A DNA stretch of 64,000 nt from Triatoma infestans. Its lineage: Eukaryota > Arthropoda > Insecta > Hemiptera > Reduviidae. This document shows positions 11,278 to 22,444 of this stretch, one piece after another. The stretch covers positions 1 through 64,000 of the forward strand of contig JAAEAF010003828.1 in the NCBI GenBank assembly GCA_011037195.1. Direction: 5' to 3'. How positions within the stretch are numbered: the stretch's first letter is position 1; the number at the start of each line of letters is the position of its first letter. The translations under genes were made by a program, and so were the position numbers. The notes under the pieces were generated by a model that saw nothing but the letters and a program-made list of their open reading frames with translations, was not told the origin of the DNA and ran no database searches.

Positions 11278-12150
11278 TTAATCAAGGAACCGGGGCAGGG
11301 GTGTTTGGGCCTATAACCAAACACTCGGAACCCATGGGCAGGTTTCCAAGCATGTTCCAGGCGGAAATTCACGCTATTGGAAGGTGTGTTCGGTTGAACC
11401 TTAACAGAGGATATCGGAATCAGGAGATAGTTATCCTATCCGATAGTCAGGCTGCCTTTAAAGCACTGACTTCTTATGTGATCAATGCTAAAATGGTATG
11501 GGATTGCCTAGGTAAGCTCAACGACCTAGGCAGAAGAAATAAAGTTTCCCTGTACTGGGTGCCGGGAATGTTCGCGTGGAAGGCAATAGGGTAGCCGACA
11601 CCCTGGCAAAAGAAGGCGGTGTATCTCCTTTCATTGGGCCAGTGCCCTTTTGCGGAGAAATCAAGAAGGAGGAGGTGACGAAAAGAGCTCGTCTCTGGAA
11701 CACCATCCCGGGACTAAGGCAAACCAAGGTCTGCCGGGTGGATATAACCAGGAAAAGTCGAAAGCCTGCATCAGTCTGTGTAAGAACAGGATCCGTATTC
11801 ATAAGGGATTCCTTACGGGGCTTTGCAGACTCAGAGGACACCTGAGGAAGCTTGGCCTAGAAGATGATGGCACATGCAGATTCTGTGGGGAGATGGAGGA
11901 AACTCCGATACATCTCCTCACAGGCTGTGATGCCGTTATTCAAAGAAGATTTAATAATCTGGGCCGTTACCTGTTAGGGGAGGAGGAAATACTTACCCTA
12001 GGACCTTCTAGGATTTTCGGATTCCTTAGAGAGCTCAACATGGAGAGGGTGCTGTAGATGAGCTAGCTCATCCTCGGCACCAGAGGGGGTACAATAGATC
12101 ATAAATGGTCGCAGTACAGAACCCTCGGAGAAAAAAAATAAATCCATAAT
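11278..12150 (+). pseudogene. LINE 3' part: RNase H and Cys-His tail
   Basis: A 5'-truncated LINE. The frame 11301-11594 carries RNase H (GTGAGVFGP, FQAEIHAIGRC with the catalytic Glu, ILSDSQAAF with Asp). The domain then shifts frame around 11560-11580, where VEGNRVADTLAKEGG continues in a new frame, and again near 11650-11800. The last frame, to 12057, has CRFCGEMEETPIHLLTGC, a C-x2-C ... H-x4-C block. About 90 bases of 3' UTR end in an A-rich stretch near 12133-12143. At least two frameshifts make it non-functional. It is sense to the plus strand, antisense to the collagen gene. Confidence 0.8.
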
Positions 12151-12504
12151 GTTTTAATATCCTCAAGGAACAGGGTGGTTTAAATCGTAAAGTACCACAT
12201 CACAACTTTTTCTCGGACTTGCCCGTTCACTTATAGCAAAGTTGCAGTATAAAAAAATTAAAATAGAAAATGGTGAGAAATATTCAATCGACTTTCTCTC
12301 ACAGCTGATTCTTACGATTCTAAAACTTAAAAGTTTTTATGACAATTATGATTTTATCCATCGAAGCATGCTTCATTATTTTTGGCTTATGGTGAATCAA
12401 TTCATATAGCAAGACGACTTCAACTAAATGTTTATATCACACACCACATTGGTGGGGAGGTTATAAGATATAGAAGTATGTATAATATGCGTGTATTACA
12501 GCTG

Positions 12505-14020
12505 AAAAAAATCTGGTGTGAAACACTCTCACAACTTTCTCTTACTCCAGTTCTCAAAATTATAATTGATAAATTTTATAGTTTGTGAATGAAATTCGTC
12601 GAAAACTGAAAAATCTGTTCAGTAAAAGCGCACTTCCGGTTTACTAATTTTTGTAACTCGGAATTTTGGCAATCTATTTATTTCTTATTAATTTTGTTTG
12701 GATGTTAGAATTGTATAATCAACTACGGCAGCACTTTAGAGACCCCCCCCCCCCCAAAGTGCCCTTAAATAAACTTTCCCAGAGAAATGTTGTACATCTT
12801 TGTATAGGTAGTTTGTATAGTAAGTTTCAAGAAAATCGTCAGAGCCATTTTTGAGAAAATCGCTAAAAAGCAAAAAAAATCATTTAGTAAAGTGGTAAAG
12901 TAAACGCACTTCCGATCATCCATTTTTTACAAACTCCTAATTTCAACAACATATTTAATTCTAATTAACATTATTTAGACGACAGAATTATCTAATAAAT
13001 TGAAATAGCAGTTTAGAGGAAGCCATAACCCCCACCCTTTATAGGCCCCGAACCCTTCTGCGGCTTGTCCAGGAGCCTCATCCAAACTTCTATCAGGGGG
13101 TGGATAGAAGATCAGCGTCTGCGTTGGTGGGAGGGAACACCAGGACAGAGGCAGGCAAAGCTCTTCATTAAAAGACATTTGCCTAAATTCACCAAAGACC
13201 TACTAAGCCAAACCCGAAGGGATATAAGGTTAATTGTGGGTCTACTAACAGGGCATTGTAGGCTGAATAGACACATGCACCACCTACAACTTGCGGATAG
13301 TGCGGTATGCCGATTCTGCAAGGTAGAGGAGGAGACCCCGGCGCACATCCTTTGTGAGTGCGCCGGCTGGCGAGGATTAGGTTTCTTCAATTGGGGACGG
13401 GCAATCCCGAAGCTGAAAGCTTCATGACGGAGCCGCTCTCAGCTTTGCTAGGATTGATTAGGAGGGCAAAGCTGGGGGCTGTTCTGTAACTTAAGGGGAT
13501 CCACAATAGACCTCAATTTGTAGTCGCAGTGGAATGAGGCTCACCCCCCCCGTTATTATTCTATTCTATTCTAGAGGAAGCCATAACCCTCACCCCCTCC
13601 CACAAATGTGCCCTTAAATGAATTTTTCCGGGGAGAAATATTTCAAATAAAAGTTGTAGCTTTTTATATGTGTAGTTGATCATCTAGTAAGTTTCAAGAA
13701 AATTGTTGGAGCCATTTTTGAGAAAATTGCATAAAGTAAAAAACAACTTGTAAAGTGCTACTAGCGGTTGAGGAATTTTGACAGAAGCATGATGGTACTG
13801 TCAGATCCCATGCTGATACCCAAACGGAATATCAAGTTTGAACTTTCTGTGGTCTTTCGTTTTTGAGGTGTGCTGTTCACATGCATACATACACACGCTA
13901 GAGACCAGTAGCTAAAACCCACTTTTATGGACTCAAGACGGATATTTCAGGTGAAAGCTCGATATCGAAAATTTGACACGATTACAATACTTCCTCTTGC
14001 TAGGAGTAAGACAAAGTAAA
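12505..14020 (-). mobile_element. DINE-like element, minus strand, split by a LINE
   Basis: Inverted copy of the family described at 7845-8848. It starts with the 3' hairpin region (GGTGTGAAACACTCTCACAAC) at 12514 and ends with the 5' palindrome near 13990-14018. The internal units are interrupted by the LINE at 13038-13571, flanked by a duplication of element sequence. The microsatellite is reduced to a few CATA/CACA units near 13882-13898. Confidence 0.75.
13038..13571 (+). pseudogene. 5'-truncated LINE nested in a DINE-like copy
   Basis: The frame 13065-13427 encodes the end of a LINE ORF2. It has IRLIVGLLTGHCRLNRHM, then CRFCKVEEETPAHILCEC with the C-x2-C ... H-x3-C zinc-binding block, then a stop at 13425 and a short 3' UTR. 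The tail is a TATTC repeat (13552-13571). Flanks at 13014-13037 and 13572-13595 are identical over 24 bases except one, a clear target-site duplication. The insertion is therefore younger than the host repeat. No endonuclease or reverse transcriptase remains. Confidence 0.85.
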
Positions 14021-14284
14021 GAGAAATTGCTAGAAATTGTATGACATTTTAAGGGGGGAAAAAACACCGTTTGCTCTATGATCAATTGGAGAATTGTCTT
14101 AAAAATGATCATTTCTAAGGACCACTTTTTGTGGTGGGGTGAGGTGGGCTTAGGTTTTCTTCTAATCGCTGCTGCCCAAAATATTGACAAACAAGTTAAG
14201 TTAAAACAAACAAAAAATCTGATACCCAACATTCTCATGCTAAATTTCTCCAATTCCAATTGAAAAAGCTCGTTAAAGGAAAAG

Positions 14285-14856
14285 ATAATAAACAATTCTT
14301 GCAAAATACACCAAAATCCGTTCGATAATGCCAGCTTCTAGGAGGGGATTAACCTCCGCCTTTATGGCACTCAGGATTTTTAGTGAAACCGGATAGGGTC
14401 GCTGCTTGATCGGTGTGGTGTCGCTAACTTCAATTTTATGGACAATGCGTGCTCTCTGACTACAGACCTTCACTTCATATTTCTTCTACCATTGCTCCAA
14501 GCGTTTTTGCTTGGGAGCTATCCAGAGCTAGGAATCCGCCTAGCCCGATGGATTCCTCCGATGTCGTTCGATTAAAAGAGAAGGTCTCGTTTGGATTATT
14601 CCGGAAGGAGTACTTATCCTGACCGGCATAAATGATCAAGTCAAAAGCTTTGATTATATCAAGCCCCATAATAATTGAACTCGATAGTCCTGCCAAGAGA
14701 TACAGTGTTGACGATTTTCCCTACAGACAGCGAACAATTAACAGATTGCTTTACTAGCTCTTGGTACCCATTAGCTAGTCGTATTTTGGTCAAGGAGATT
14801 TTCTGGACGTTCATATCTGGAAGTAGCACAGTTGGGGATATGAATGACATACTGGA
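14285..14856 (-). pseudogene. Gypsy-type LTR retrotransposon pol fragment (protease to RT start)
   Basis: On the minus strand three overlapping frames give pol pieces in the right order. From 14868 downwards is a protease-like region, with IIMGLDIIKAFDLIIYAGQD in the next frame (14696-14475). Then comes the start of the reverse transcriptase: RIVHKIEVSDTTPIKQRPYP followed by EVNPLLEAGIIE, typical of Ty3/Gypsy pol. The usual SP after YP reads SL here. The protease Asp-Ser/Thr-Gly active site was not found and would lie beyond the truncated end. RT catalytic motifs are also missing. Frames are broken by stops, so it is a relic. The upstream end abuts a 5S rRNA-like sequence. Confidence 0.75.
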
Positions 14857-14860
14857 ACTT

Positions 14861-14926
14861 CCCAGCATCGAAGTTAAGCAACATTGGGCGTGCTTAGTAC
14901 CTAGACTGATGACCTCTTCCTTAGTC
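14861..14926 (+). rRNA. 5S rRNA-like fragment (pseudogene or SINE3 remnant)
   Basis: The stretch resembles the 3' two-thirds of eukaryotic 5S rRNA, including the internal promoter region. CGAAGTTAAGCAACATTGGG corresponds to the A-box/intermediate part, then CGTGCTTAGTACCTAGA and TGATGACC to the C-box. The first 40 or so bases of 5S are missing, replaced by the Gypsy fragment, and the 3' acceptor strand is not recognisable. It is a truncated pseudogene or part of a 5S-derived SINE, not a working gene. Confidence 0.6.
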
Positions 14927-15910
14927 TAGTTTCTAGCATTTACTTATAGTGAAGCGTTGAGGTTTCCATTCTCATCAGATATAATCGATGTTCAGCCATA
15001 AACCTAAGAGAAAGCTGGGAACCTTCGTCAGCAGTGCCTGAGAGCGGGGAGAATTGCTAGTGAAGGCCACAACTAAACGGCCTGCTATACAAATGCTCTC
15101 TCCTCCAAAAATATGTCGCTATCTGGCAGGACATGCCTGTTGCAATCATAGGCTATTGCGTAGATGATTTTTATAACATAGACGCACCGGTTTTTAAAAT
15201 ACATTAAAGGAATGGCGTTACTACAGATCGCCTTCAGTTACAATATAAAATAATTTTGTTTTATTAAAAAGATAGCTCTGTAGCATAAACACATTCCCCA
15301 CCAATTTAATATCGCTTATAACAAAATATTACATATCAATATACAATATACATTTTCAGTTAAAAGTTTCTTATCTCTTTCTTATTTTTTGCAAATATGT
15401 ATTTAATTAAAAAAATACAAACGTAATTGAGTTTTCAAACCTATTTTTACCTTCTCTTATTTTTTTTTTTCCTTATAGACCAACGTTTTTAAAAGTATAA
15501 TTTTGGAAAAGTCTTGTTTTAGGTAAATTAATTTGTTATATATTTTATTTATTTTTGGAACAGATGTATATATGTATGTGTATATATATATATATAGTAA
15601 AAGTTAAAAGTTAACTTCTCTCATTTACAGTACCGTTTTTAGAAAGTCCATTTCAACTCTTCTATTGTAAAAAATACGTACAATTTATTTTAAATTGTAT
15701 TTTCTTTATTTATTTTTTTTTACCAAATACATTCACATCTTCAGAGCTACAATCTAAAAGTTTTTAATTACAAGCAGACATTAAAAGATGATATTAATAA
15801 TTGATTAAAGAGTGAACTGTGATTAACTTAGAAACTATTTATACTATTCATACTTATATTGAAAATGATATTATGAATGCGTAAACTGTACCTTTTATTC
15901 TATTGTACAT
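14927..15910. other. No gene recognised
   Basis: The first 200 bases are of normal composition and may belong to the 5S-like repeat. From 15200 it is AT-rich, with a TA/TGTA tract near 15566-15598. No coding region supported. Confidence 0.4.
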
Positions 15911-15921
15911 GATTCTCTATT

Positions 15922-16769
15922 TTTTTTTTTTTTTTTTTTTTTTTTATTCCGGGCGCATCGACGACTATGGCCATTAGCGCCCCACATTCTTATATATCTT
16001 TCTCTTCTTTTGCCACTCGAGCTGGGATGGCACCAATACCTTAATTGGCGTCCACACACGACGCTTTGCCTCGCAGACGTTTGCCTGGCAGAGTGAGGTG
16101 GAACCATTGGTGGTTGATTCTTCCCACACTTCCCCACTTATCTCATCGATCTGGTCGACGAGGGGGAGTGCGGGTTATTACAGTGCCATCCCTTAACTTC
16201 TGGAGAACCTATTTTAACAACCCAAGCAAAAACCAAAAGCAACATTCTTCCATTTAATATTGTAATTTTTAGATATTTTAATTGTATAACTTTTACTTAA
16301 GGTGGCTATTGAACAAGTTAAATGTGGAGTGCAGTACTTTTAACTTATGTTCCTGCACCCTCTATAAGAGACTAAATCTAAATTAAACTAAACCTAAGGG
16401 GTTGAAATACTTTTATATAATTTCTTTCAACCCCGAAATAGAATAAAATACTAAGCTAACTATTTATACCAGCAATCTCGCTAATAAATACATTTACACT
16501 ATAAAACCGTTCTCGCTTATAAATACATTTTTGCCAATAAATACATTCACGCTAAAAAAAACGTTCACGCTAATAAATACGTTCTCGCTAATAAAACATT
16601 CACGCTAATAAATTCGTACTCGCTAATAAATACATTCACACTAATAAATACGTTCACGCTAATAAATACACTCACACTAAACATACACACTAAGAGGAAA
16701 GTACTCGATATTCCTTTCCCCTTTAAAATAACTAACCTAATGGGTGAAGTACTCAATATTCCTTCACCC
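15922..16769 (-). mobile_element. Poly(A) retroposon with internal minisatellite
   Basis: Flanked by an 11-bp direct repeat GATTCTCTATT (15911-15921 and 16770-16780). On the minus strand it ends in an A-run (15922-15945), so it is a reverse-transcribed insertion with its 3' end at the left. The 3' region (15946-16250) is GC-richer and carries GGCCATAGTCGTCGATGCGC. The middle has AACCCC and GGTTGAA inverted pieces around 16397-16435. The 5' part holds a minisatellite (16470-16690). No protein domain was found; the short minus-strand frame at 16565-16756 is a product of the minisatellite. The layout recalls composite non-autonomous retroposons with a VNTR. Confidence 0.65.
16470..16690. repeat. 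Minisatellite of about 18-nt units
   Basis: About a dozen degenerate units of the form CGCTAATAAATACATTCA, with variants GTTCTCG, GTTCACG and ATTCACA. It is internal to the retroposon at 15922-16769. Confidence 0.85.
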
Positions 16770-16780
16770 GATTCTCTATT

Positions 16781-18174
16781 GTATGCTTCTTAGTTGATCT
16801 TTATGAAATATAATCAAGGGTGGGACCGTAGATTTGCACCAGATTTTTTTTTTTTTTTTTAATCAAATTAGTCAATCAAGAAATGCTTATCTTTTAACTC
16901 AATTAAATTTTAGTAATTTATTTTAATGATTTATACTTTTTTTAATTGTCTCAGTGCGAATGTATTGAATGTTACAAAATAAACGGAAGTAGAAAAACGG
17001 CTGGCTGTTTATATAGAAGAAAATAAAGTGTCAATTTCAAACATTCGTCAAAGTGTCACCCACCTACCTTACTTTTCAGTTGGCCAATAAGAAATCCAGT
17101 AACTATAAGTAAGTAACTGAATGAGAGTTGTAAATACAATATTCACTCGAATATTTCTTTTATATTTTTACTTTCATTTTCTCATATTAAGAGAGGAAAT
17201 ATTGTGATTGTGTCAAAGTTTCGAAATTGATTTTCACGGAAATCCCTTGAGTATAAAAAAATGGTTAAGGAAATTGCCTTTTAAGGAAATAACTGTAGAT
17301 ATTTTCTAGCACTACAGACCTAACCACCTACAAAAGCGTAGCTTCTGAGAACTACAGCGAAAGTTCGAGGGCCAAAAAAAAAAAAATATGGTTTGGACTG
17401 GATTTGTGGCGGCGTAATCGGGAAAGGTGGTCAAATAATTAAGAAAATATAGACTGGGAATTATTTAAGAATTTTGGCACCTATTGGATTAACTTAGTTA
17501 AATTTCAAGCAACCAAGCCGGTCTTTTGGTAAAGAGAGTTCTGAATCGCAAAAAAAAAAAAAAATAATTATTTAAAAACAACAAATAAAAACTAGATTTG
17601 CCTCCTATTATCTAGAACGAGTTAGTTCAATTCTAATTATTTAGTTAAGTTTAAGCATATTGAGCTTAGTGCATAGCGCTTTCTAGGCCACGTTTCTCTA
17701 GTCCTATGATGGCTGCGATAATTGACCCACTATAGTGAGTGAAGTGGGAGTTACATTTTGAGATCCCTATTTTGGAAGTCAGTAACTCGGCAATGGAAAC
17801 TATAAGCATTGCTAATCACAGACAGGGCGTTAAAAGTTTCTGTCTGAAAGGATTTAGTTAAACTGTGAAGCGTATTATTAATAATTTTTAATTTTGGTAT
17901 TCAGAATATTTTTCATTCATACATGATATAATAAATTATTTCTACATTGTGTTATTGAAATTATGTTGAAAAGTGTCAAAGACTGCCTACAGAATGTCGT
18001 CAACAAGAGCGATATTTTTCAACTTTTACGATTTGATTTCAAAAATTTGATGACATAGAAAAATGGTACATTTATAGAAGGTACTAACGTATGATGCAAC
18101 AGTCCATAAAGAATCAGCGGCTTGCAAGACGGTGATATATTTGTGGAGGGGTGACGCGTGGTAAGAACGCCACA
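16781..18174. other. Intronic DNA with one DINE-like 5' remnant
   Basis: 17160-17285 is a diverged plus-strand start of the DINE-like family (TTTTTACTTTCATTTTCTCA through GAGTATAAAAAAATGG). The rest, including A-runs at 17375 and 17550, has no recognised feature. Confidence 0.5.
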
Positions 18175-18300
18175 GTTCCCTCGCCGTTTAGTTCTCACCT
18201 TCGCTACCTAGGTGCGCTACGAACTGTACCTTAACGGGAATCAAACGCTGAATTCTCAGATCAAAGGTTAATGCGCTAGCCACTAGACCAAAACATGAGG
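18175..18300 (-). repeat. tRNA-derived SINE-like sequence
   Basis: On the minus strand from 18294 the sequence reads TGGTCTAGTGGCTAGCGC, a good tRNA-type A box. About 30 bases on it reads GCGTTTGATTCCCG, a B-box-like element. The acceptor stem does not close, so it is a tRNA-derived retroposon head or tRNA pseudogene and not a tRNA gene. Confidence 0.6.
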
Positions 18301-18776
18301 ACAGTAAAGAAAGTATATAGTTAAAGATTTCATACATTTCAAGACTATGCAAATTTTAAATTGAATAAATATTTTTGATTTTTCAGCATTAATTAAAATA
18401 TCAATTGTTTTATCAATTATTTAATTGAAATATAAATTAAATTAATTGGAAAAAAGATTGGATAAATTTACAAGAACGTAAACAAATGTAAGTTACTTAA
18501 AATTTAGATGAAAGAGATGGAACAAAATTATTGTGAACAAAAGGCGAGTGTGTCTAGTTATTTCGGACAGATAATGTGTCTCAGATAATATACGAGATAA
18601 TATACGATTCGTACGTATTTAGTGAAGAGTGCTCTAACTCGGAACAGTAGTTGGCCTGCACTGCCTAATGTGATTAAGTAAAGAAACAAGCTCTATTATT
18701 ATCTTTCTTCCTGCACATTTTTCCCAACTTCCGCCAACCATGCACAAACAAGATTGCTTCAGGTCAATACACTCAC
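18301..18776. other. Collagen intron, no other feature
   Basis: AT-rich sequence before the donor of the next collagen exon. Nothing recognised. Confidence 0.4.
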
Positions 18777-18947
18777 CTTTTCACCGCGACTCCCTTTTCC
18801 GGCCATATCTCCACGGATCCCTTTCTCTCCTTGTACTCCTTTTTCACCTTTCATTCCTGGCGGCCCAATTGGGCCTGGAGCACCTTTTGGACCACGTGGC
18901 CCAGGGCGACCCAATGTGGTATCATATCCGATATCTGTGTCAGTATC
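18777..18947 (-). CDS. Collagen exon (fifth of those seen)
   Basis: The 171-nt exon is in phase 0 at both ends. It starts with an acidic, non-collagenous [12 protein letters not shown] that continues the linker of the previous exon. It then enters a Gly-X-Y run ([20 protein letters not shown], then [13 protein letters not shown]) with one imperfection near the end ([10 protein letters not shown], one extra residue). The acceptor is TTCTAG and the donor GTGAGT on the minus strand. Lys-Gly-Glu and Arg-Gly-Asp triplets are present; the RGD in GIRGDM could be an integrin site, but this is only inferred. Interruptions of the triple helix argue against a classical fibrillar collagen. Confidence 0.9.
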
Positions 18948-19716
18948 CTAGAAGACAAAAGTGAAATAATGCAAATCTTCTTTTTACGTTGATCCATTTT
19001 GTTATGCACTGTTTAATTTAATGATTAATATTTATATTGTAGCAATATATGTAATATATATTGTACATAATATTGATATAATGTATTGATTAATAATATT
19101 ATAATAATAATAATTATTAATTGATAATATATAATAATATAATATATATTAATAATTCATAATAATTGATTAATGTCAATTATATTAATAATGTTGTAAC
19201 ATAATTTTATAATATTGAATTAAAAGATTTAGTTCTTTAAAAAAAACATCTGGCCCTTAATTTTCTATAATGACTTCATCTATTTTAACAAAATTATCTT
19301 CTAAGCCTTTTCAGCTAACCCAATTAGGCTAGTGCTTCCAAAAAAAAACTTATTGGAACCAAGGCCTCATTACGAAAATTACGATAACTTGAATTTTATT
19401 TTATTTTTTATTAAGTAGAAAGTAATTTTGCAAAAAAAAAAATCACAGTTAATTTGAAAATATTAAAGTTGAATCTTCTTTTATATATATATATAAAATT
19501 AACTATTACAATTTTAAAATTGTTTAAATAAAATAATAAATCGAACAGACTCTAATAAATTTTGGCGTCAAATTTGGGCTTGATTTTATGTTTCTCTATT
19601 CTATAATTGCTAGTGGCAAATATTGTACTAAAAAGCTGTTTCATGGTCAATAAATAAATAAATTTAAAAGAAAAATATTTTTGAAAATAATAAAAAAATG
19701 AATAAATAAAACTCAC
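18948..19716. repeat. AT-rich low-complexity intron
   Basis: The intron between two collagen exons contains a long tract of AATAAT/TATAAT repeats (19020-19215). No gene on either strand. Confidence 0.6.
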
Positions 19717-19808
19717 AACATTATTTGAATAATCTACGGGTCCGCCTGGATTGCCTGGAGGACCTGGAGCTCCTGGAATTCCTGGTGCGCCGTCGGCACC
19801 AGGTTCAC
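19717..19808 (-). CDS. Collagen exon (fourth of those seen)
   Basis: The 92-nt exon starts in phase 1 and completes the Gly codon opened by the exon at 25739-25838. It encodes GEPGADGAPGIPGAPGPPGN and then leaves the triple helix with GGPVDYSNNV, ending in phase 0. The linker continues as DTDTD in the next exon, giving a short acidic non-collagenous break of about 20 residues. The acceptor is TTGCAG and the donor GTGAGT on the minus strand. NN is not followed by a sequon Ser/Thr. The phase match across three exons is strong evidence for one gene. Confidence 0.9.
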
Positions 19809-20180
19809 CTGCAATTATGGGGAAAAAAATAAATAAATATTTCTTCATGTTAAAATTTAAATAAACACAACCTTTTTGAAAGAGTTCTTTGTTTGCAATC
19901 TTAACATTGAAAATCCATACATTTTTATCAGGATATAATAGAAATAATATTTTCCAGATATTTTCCTACATTTTAATAATTAATGTGACAATAAAAATTG
20001 ATTTTTTTTTTTTTTTTTTTAGTATATAGACTTAGATCTTACAAGAAGAAAGGACAAATCGTTAACTTTCGTATTAAAAGTACACAGAAGAATAAATTCG
20101 TCAATAAAATTTAAATTCGGGAGATAAAATTTAAATTTGTGATATTATTTATCCCAGTTTAAATAAACCCATGAGAGTCA
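19809..20180. other. Collagen intron, no other feature
   Basis: AT-rich, with a T-run at 20001-20020. Nothing recognised. Confidence 0.4.
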
Positions 20181-21180
20181 TAAAAAATCTGGTGTGAAAC
20201 ACTCACACAACTTCCTTTTACTCCAGTTCTCAAAATTATAATTGACAAATTTTATAGTTTGTGTGCCAAATTTAATGAAATTCGTCGAAAACTGAAAAAA
20301 AACTGTTCAGTAAAAGCGCACTTCCGGTTTACTAATTTCCTTGAAACTCGGAATTTTGGCCATCTATTTATGTCTAATTAATTTTCTTTGGATGATAGAA
20401 TTGTATAATCAACTATGATAGCACTTCAGAGAAAAACGTAACCCCACCTCTCCCCATAAAGTGCCCTTAAATGAATTTTCCTAGAGAAAGTTTTAAATAA
20501 AAGTTGCAGGTCATGGTATGTTTAGTTTATATAAGAAGTTTTAAGAAAATCGCCTAGAGCCATATTTGAGAAAATTGCGAAAAAGTGAAAAAAATCATTT
20601 AGTAAAGTGGTAAAGTAAACGCACTGTTATCCGATTTTTGTCCAACTCGGAATTTCAACAAAATATTCAATTCTAATTAACGTTATTTAGATGACAGAAT
20701 TGTCTAATAACCTGAAAAACCACTTTAGATTAAAACCTATCCCCACCCCTATCCAATTACTGCCCTTCAATGAATTTTCCCAGAGAAATGTTTTAAATAA
20801 AAGTTGTAGCTCGTTGTATGTGTATTTGATATACAAAGTTTAAAGAAAATCGTCGAAACCATTTTCGAGAAAAATGCAAAAAAGTAAAAAAAAAACTACT
20901 AGTAAAGTGGTACTTCCGGTTGAGGAATTTTGACAGATAGCGTATAATCAGATCCCATGGTGATGCCTAAACGGAATATCAAGTTTGAACTTTCTGCGGT
21001 TTTTCGTGTTTGAGCTATGCTGTTCACATACATACATACACACACACATACAGACCATTTGCTAAAAACCACTTTGTTGGACTCAGGGGACCCCAAAACG
21101 GATATTTTCGGTGAAAACTCGATATCGAAAATTTGTCACAATTACAATACTTCCTCTTACTAGGAGTAGGAGAAAGTAAA
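20181..21180 (-). mobile_element. DINE-like element, near-complete minus copy
   Basis: Runs from the 3' hairpin (GGTGTGAAACACTCACACAAC, 20190) through two to three internal units and a short CACATA tract (21027-21054) to the 5' palindrome ending TAGGAGTAGGAGAAAGTA (21178). The viral-like block begins about 320 bp to its right. Confidence 0.8.
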
Positions 21181-21501
21181 AATAAGGTCATATTCCCTAA
21201 TTATTACAATTCCTAATTTCTAACAGTTTTCAATTCTCAAAACAAAGTTTTCTGCAAATAAAAGTTTGAACTCGGTCTACTGATAAGTATGAAAACATTT
21301 ATTATGTGAGTGTAAGAAAACCAGCTCTTACTATAATTATTTAGTTATTATTCCCACATTAAATAACATACAGAACTGTGTGATGTGCAAACGTTTGTTT
21401 TACTTGTTCACTTATTTTACATGTTATATCCTAAAGCTATCTGAATGTCCTATCAGGAAGCGCCTCTTCTGAAACCAACAACACTTGATATGGCAGTTTA
21501 G

Positions 21502-22413
21502 TTTAACCTGTCGCATATCATAATTGTCAGAAAGTCATTCGTGTCCTCATGGTGTGCAGGAACATGGTGGATAAAACTTAGTGTTGCCCTTAGGCGTAAG
21601 TGTCGTCCGCTCGTTGGAACATTTTCATATCCGAATGTCTGTTACTATACGCATACTTTTAGTAATCCTGGTTCTATACTTGGTGGTGGAGGATATAATG
21701 CTAATATTGAAGAATTTCAATTGCTAACAAATCAGTTTATGCGACCTAAAAGTGATAAAAGTGATCCGTCATATCATTATAATAACAAACAATTGCTTGC
21801 TTTGATTGATGCGTATTCAAAAGTAAAGTTAGAATCCATAACTTTCAAGATTTGTAATTTTGTTGTAAAGGACATTACTATATACAGTGATAGAAATATA
21901 TCAGATGATGTACGTTTTTCCTTGGCTAATTATTATGTACAGAAGTACCGTGACGAGAGTTCGTCTTTGGTTTTCCCGGAAGTTGATAATATTGCTGATA
22001 TTGGTATTATTGAGCAGACTCTTAATTCTGCTGCAATGGAATATATACGTTTGAACAATGTTACTTGGAATGATGTAAAAGTGGATTACACAACGTGGGG
22101 AGATAATCGTGCTACCACTAATATGCCACGTAAGATTGTAAAGCCATCAACTGTTATGTATCATACTTACAAACCATTTTGTCAACAATATGTAGCTAGT
22201 AATAGTGTATTTGGATCAGAATCATTTCTTTCATGGATGCGTTCAATGAAAGCATTTAGGACACCGAGCACATTCTGGGGTCGTCCTTATAATAATTTTG
22301 AAGCTTTTTCGGATGCTGATCGGTTTAGATTAAATTTTATGTTATTCACTTATGAATGTATTACTTCATATAAATATAAGTTTTGTGGTCTTAAATATCA
22401 AAATGTATTATAA
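21502..22413 (+). CDS. Capsid-like protein of an endogenised CRESS-type DNA virus (partial)
   Basis: The frame is open from a stop just before 21502 to the TAA at 22411-22413, about 303 codons. No ATG lies in the first part: 21541 is a GTG, and the first in-frame ATG is at 21739 (residue 67 counted from 21541). The true N-terminus is therefore lost, spliced or fused. A small basic patch (ALRRKCRP) near the start could be the end of an Arg-rich DNA-binding arm. The body is rich in beta-prone and aromatic residues. It has YKYKFCGLKY near the C-terminus, as in single jelly-roll capsids of circular ssDNA viruses. No motif proves the fold; the assignment rests on the adjacent Rep-like frame and hairpin. 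It lies antisense inside a collagen intron. It has no internal stop, unlike the degraded retroelements around it. Confidence 0.5.
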   Translation, partial: FNLSHIIIVRKSFVSSWCAGTWWIKLSVALRRKCRPLVGTFSYPNVCYYTHTFSNPGSILGGGGYNANIEEFQLLTNQFMRPKSDKSDPSYHYNNKQLLALIDAYSKVKLESITFKICNFVVKDITIYSDRNISDDVRFSLANYYVQKYRDESSSLVFPEVDNIADIGIIEQTLNSAAMEYIRLNNVTWNDVKVDYTTWGDNRATTNMPRKIVKPSTVMYHTYKPFCQQYVASNSVFGSESFLSWMRSMKAFRTPSTFWGRPYNNFEAFSDADRFRLNFMLFTYECITSYKYKFCGLKYQNVL

Positions 22414-22444
22414 TGTATTGATTAATAAATATTATTATTTGTAG

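Noticed and set aside
14861..14926. Functional 5S rRNA gene
   Set aside because: First third missing and helix I cannot form.
16565..16756. 63-codon minus frame with repeated VFISVN
   Set aside because: Produced by the 18-nt minisatellite.
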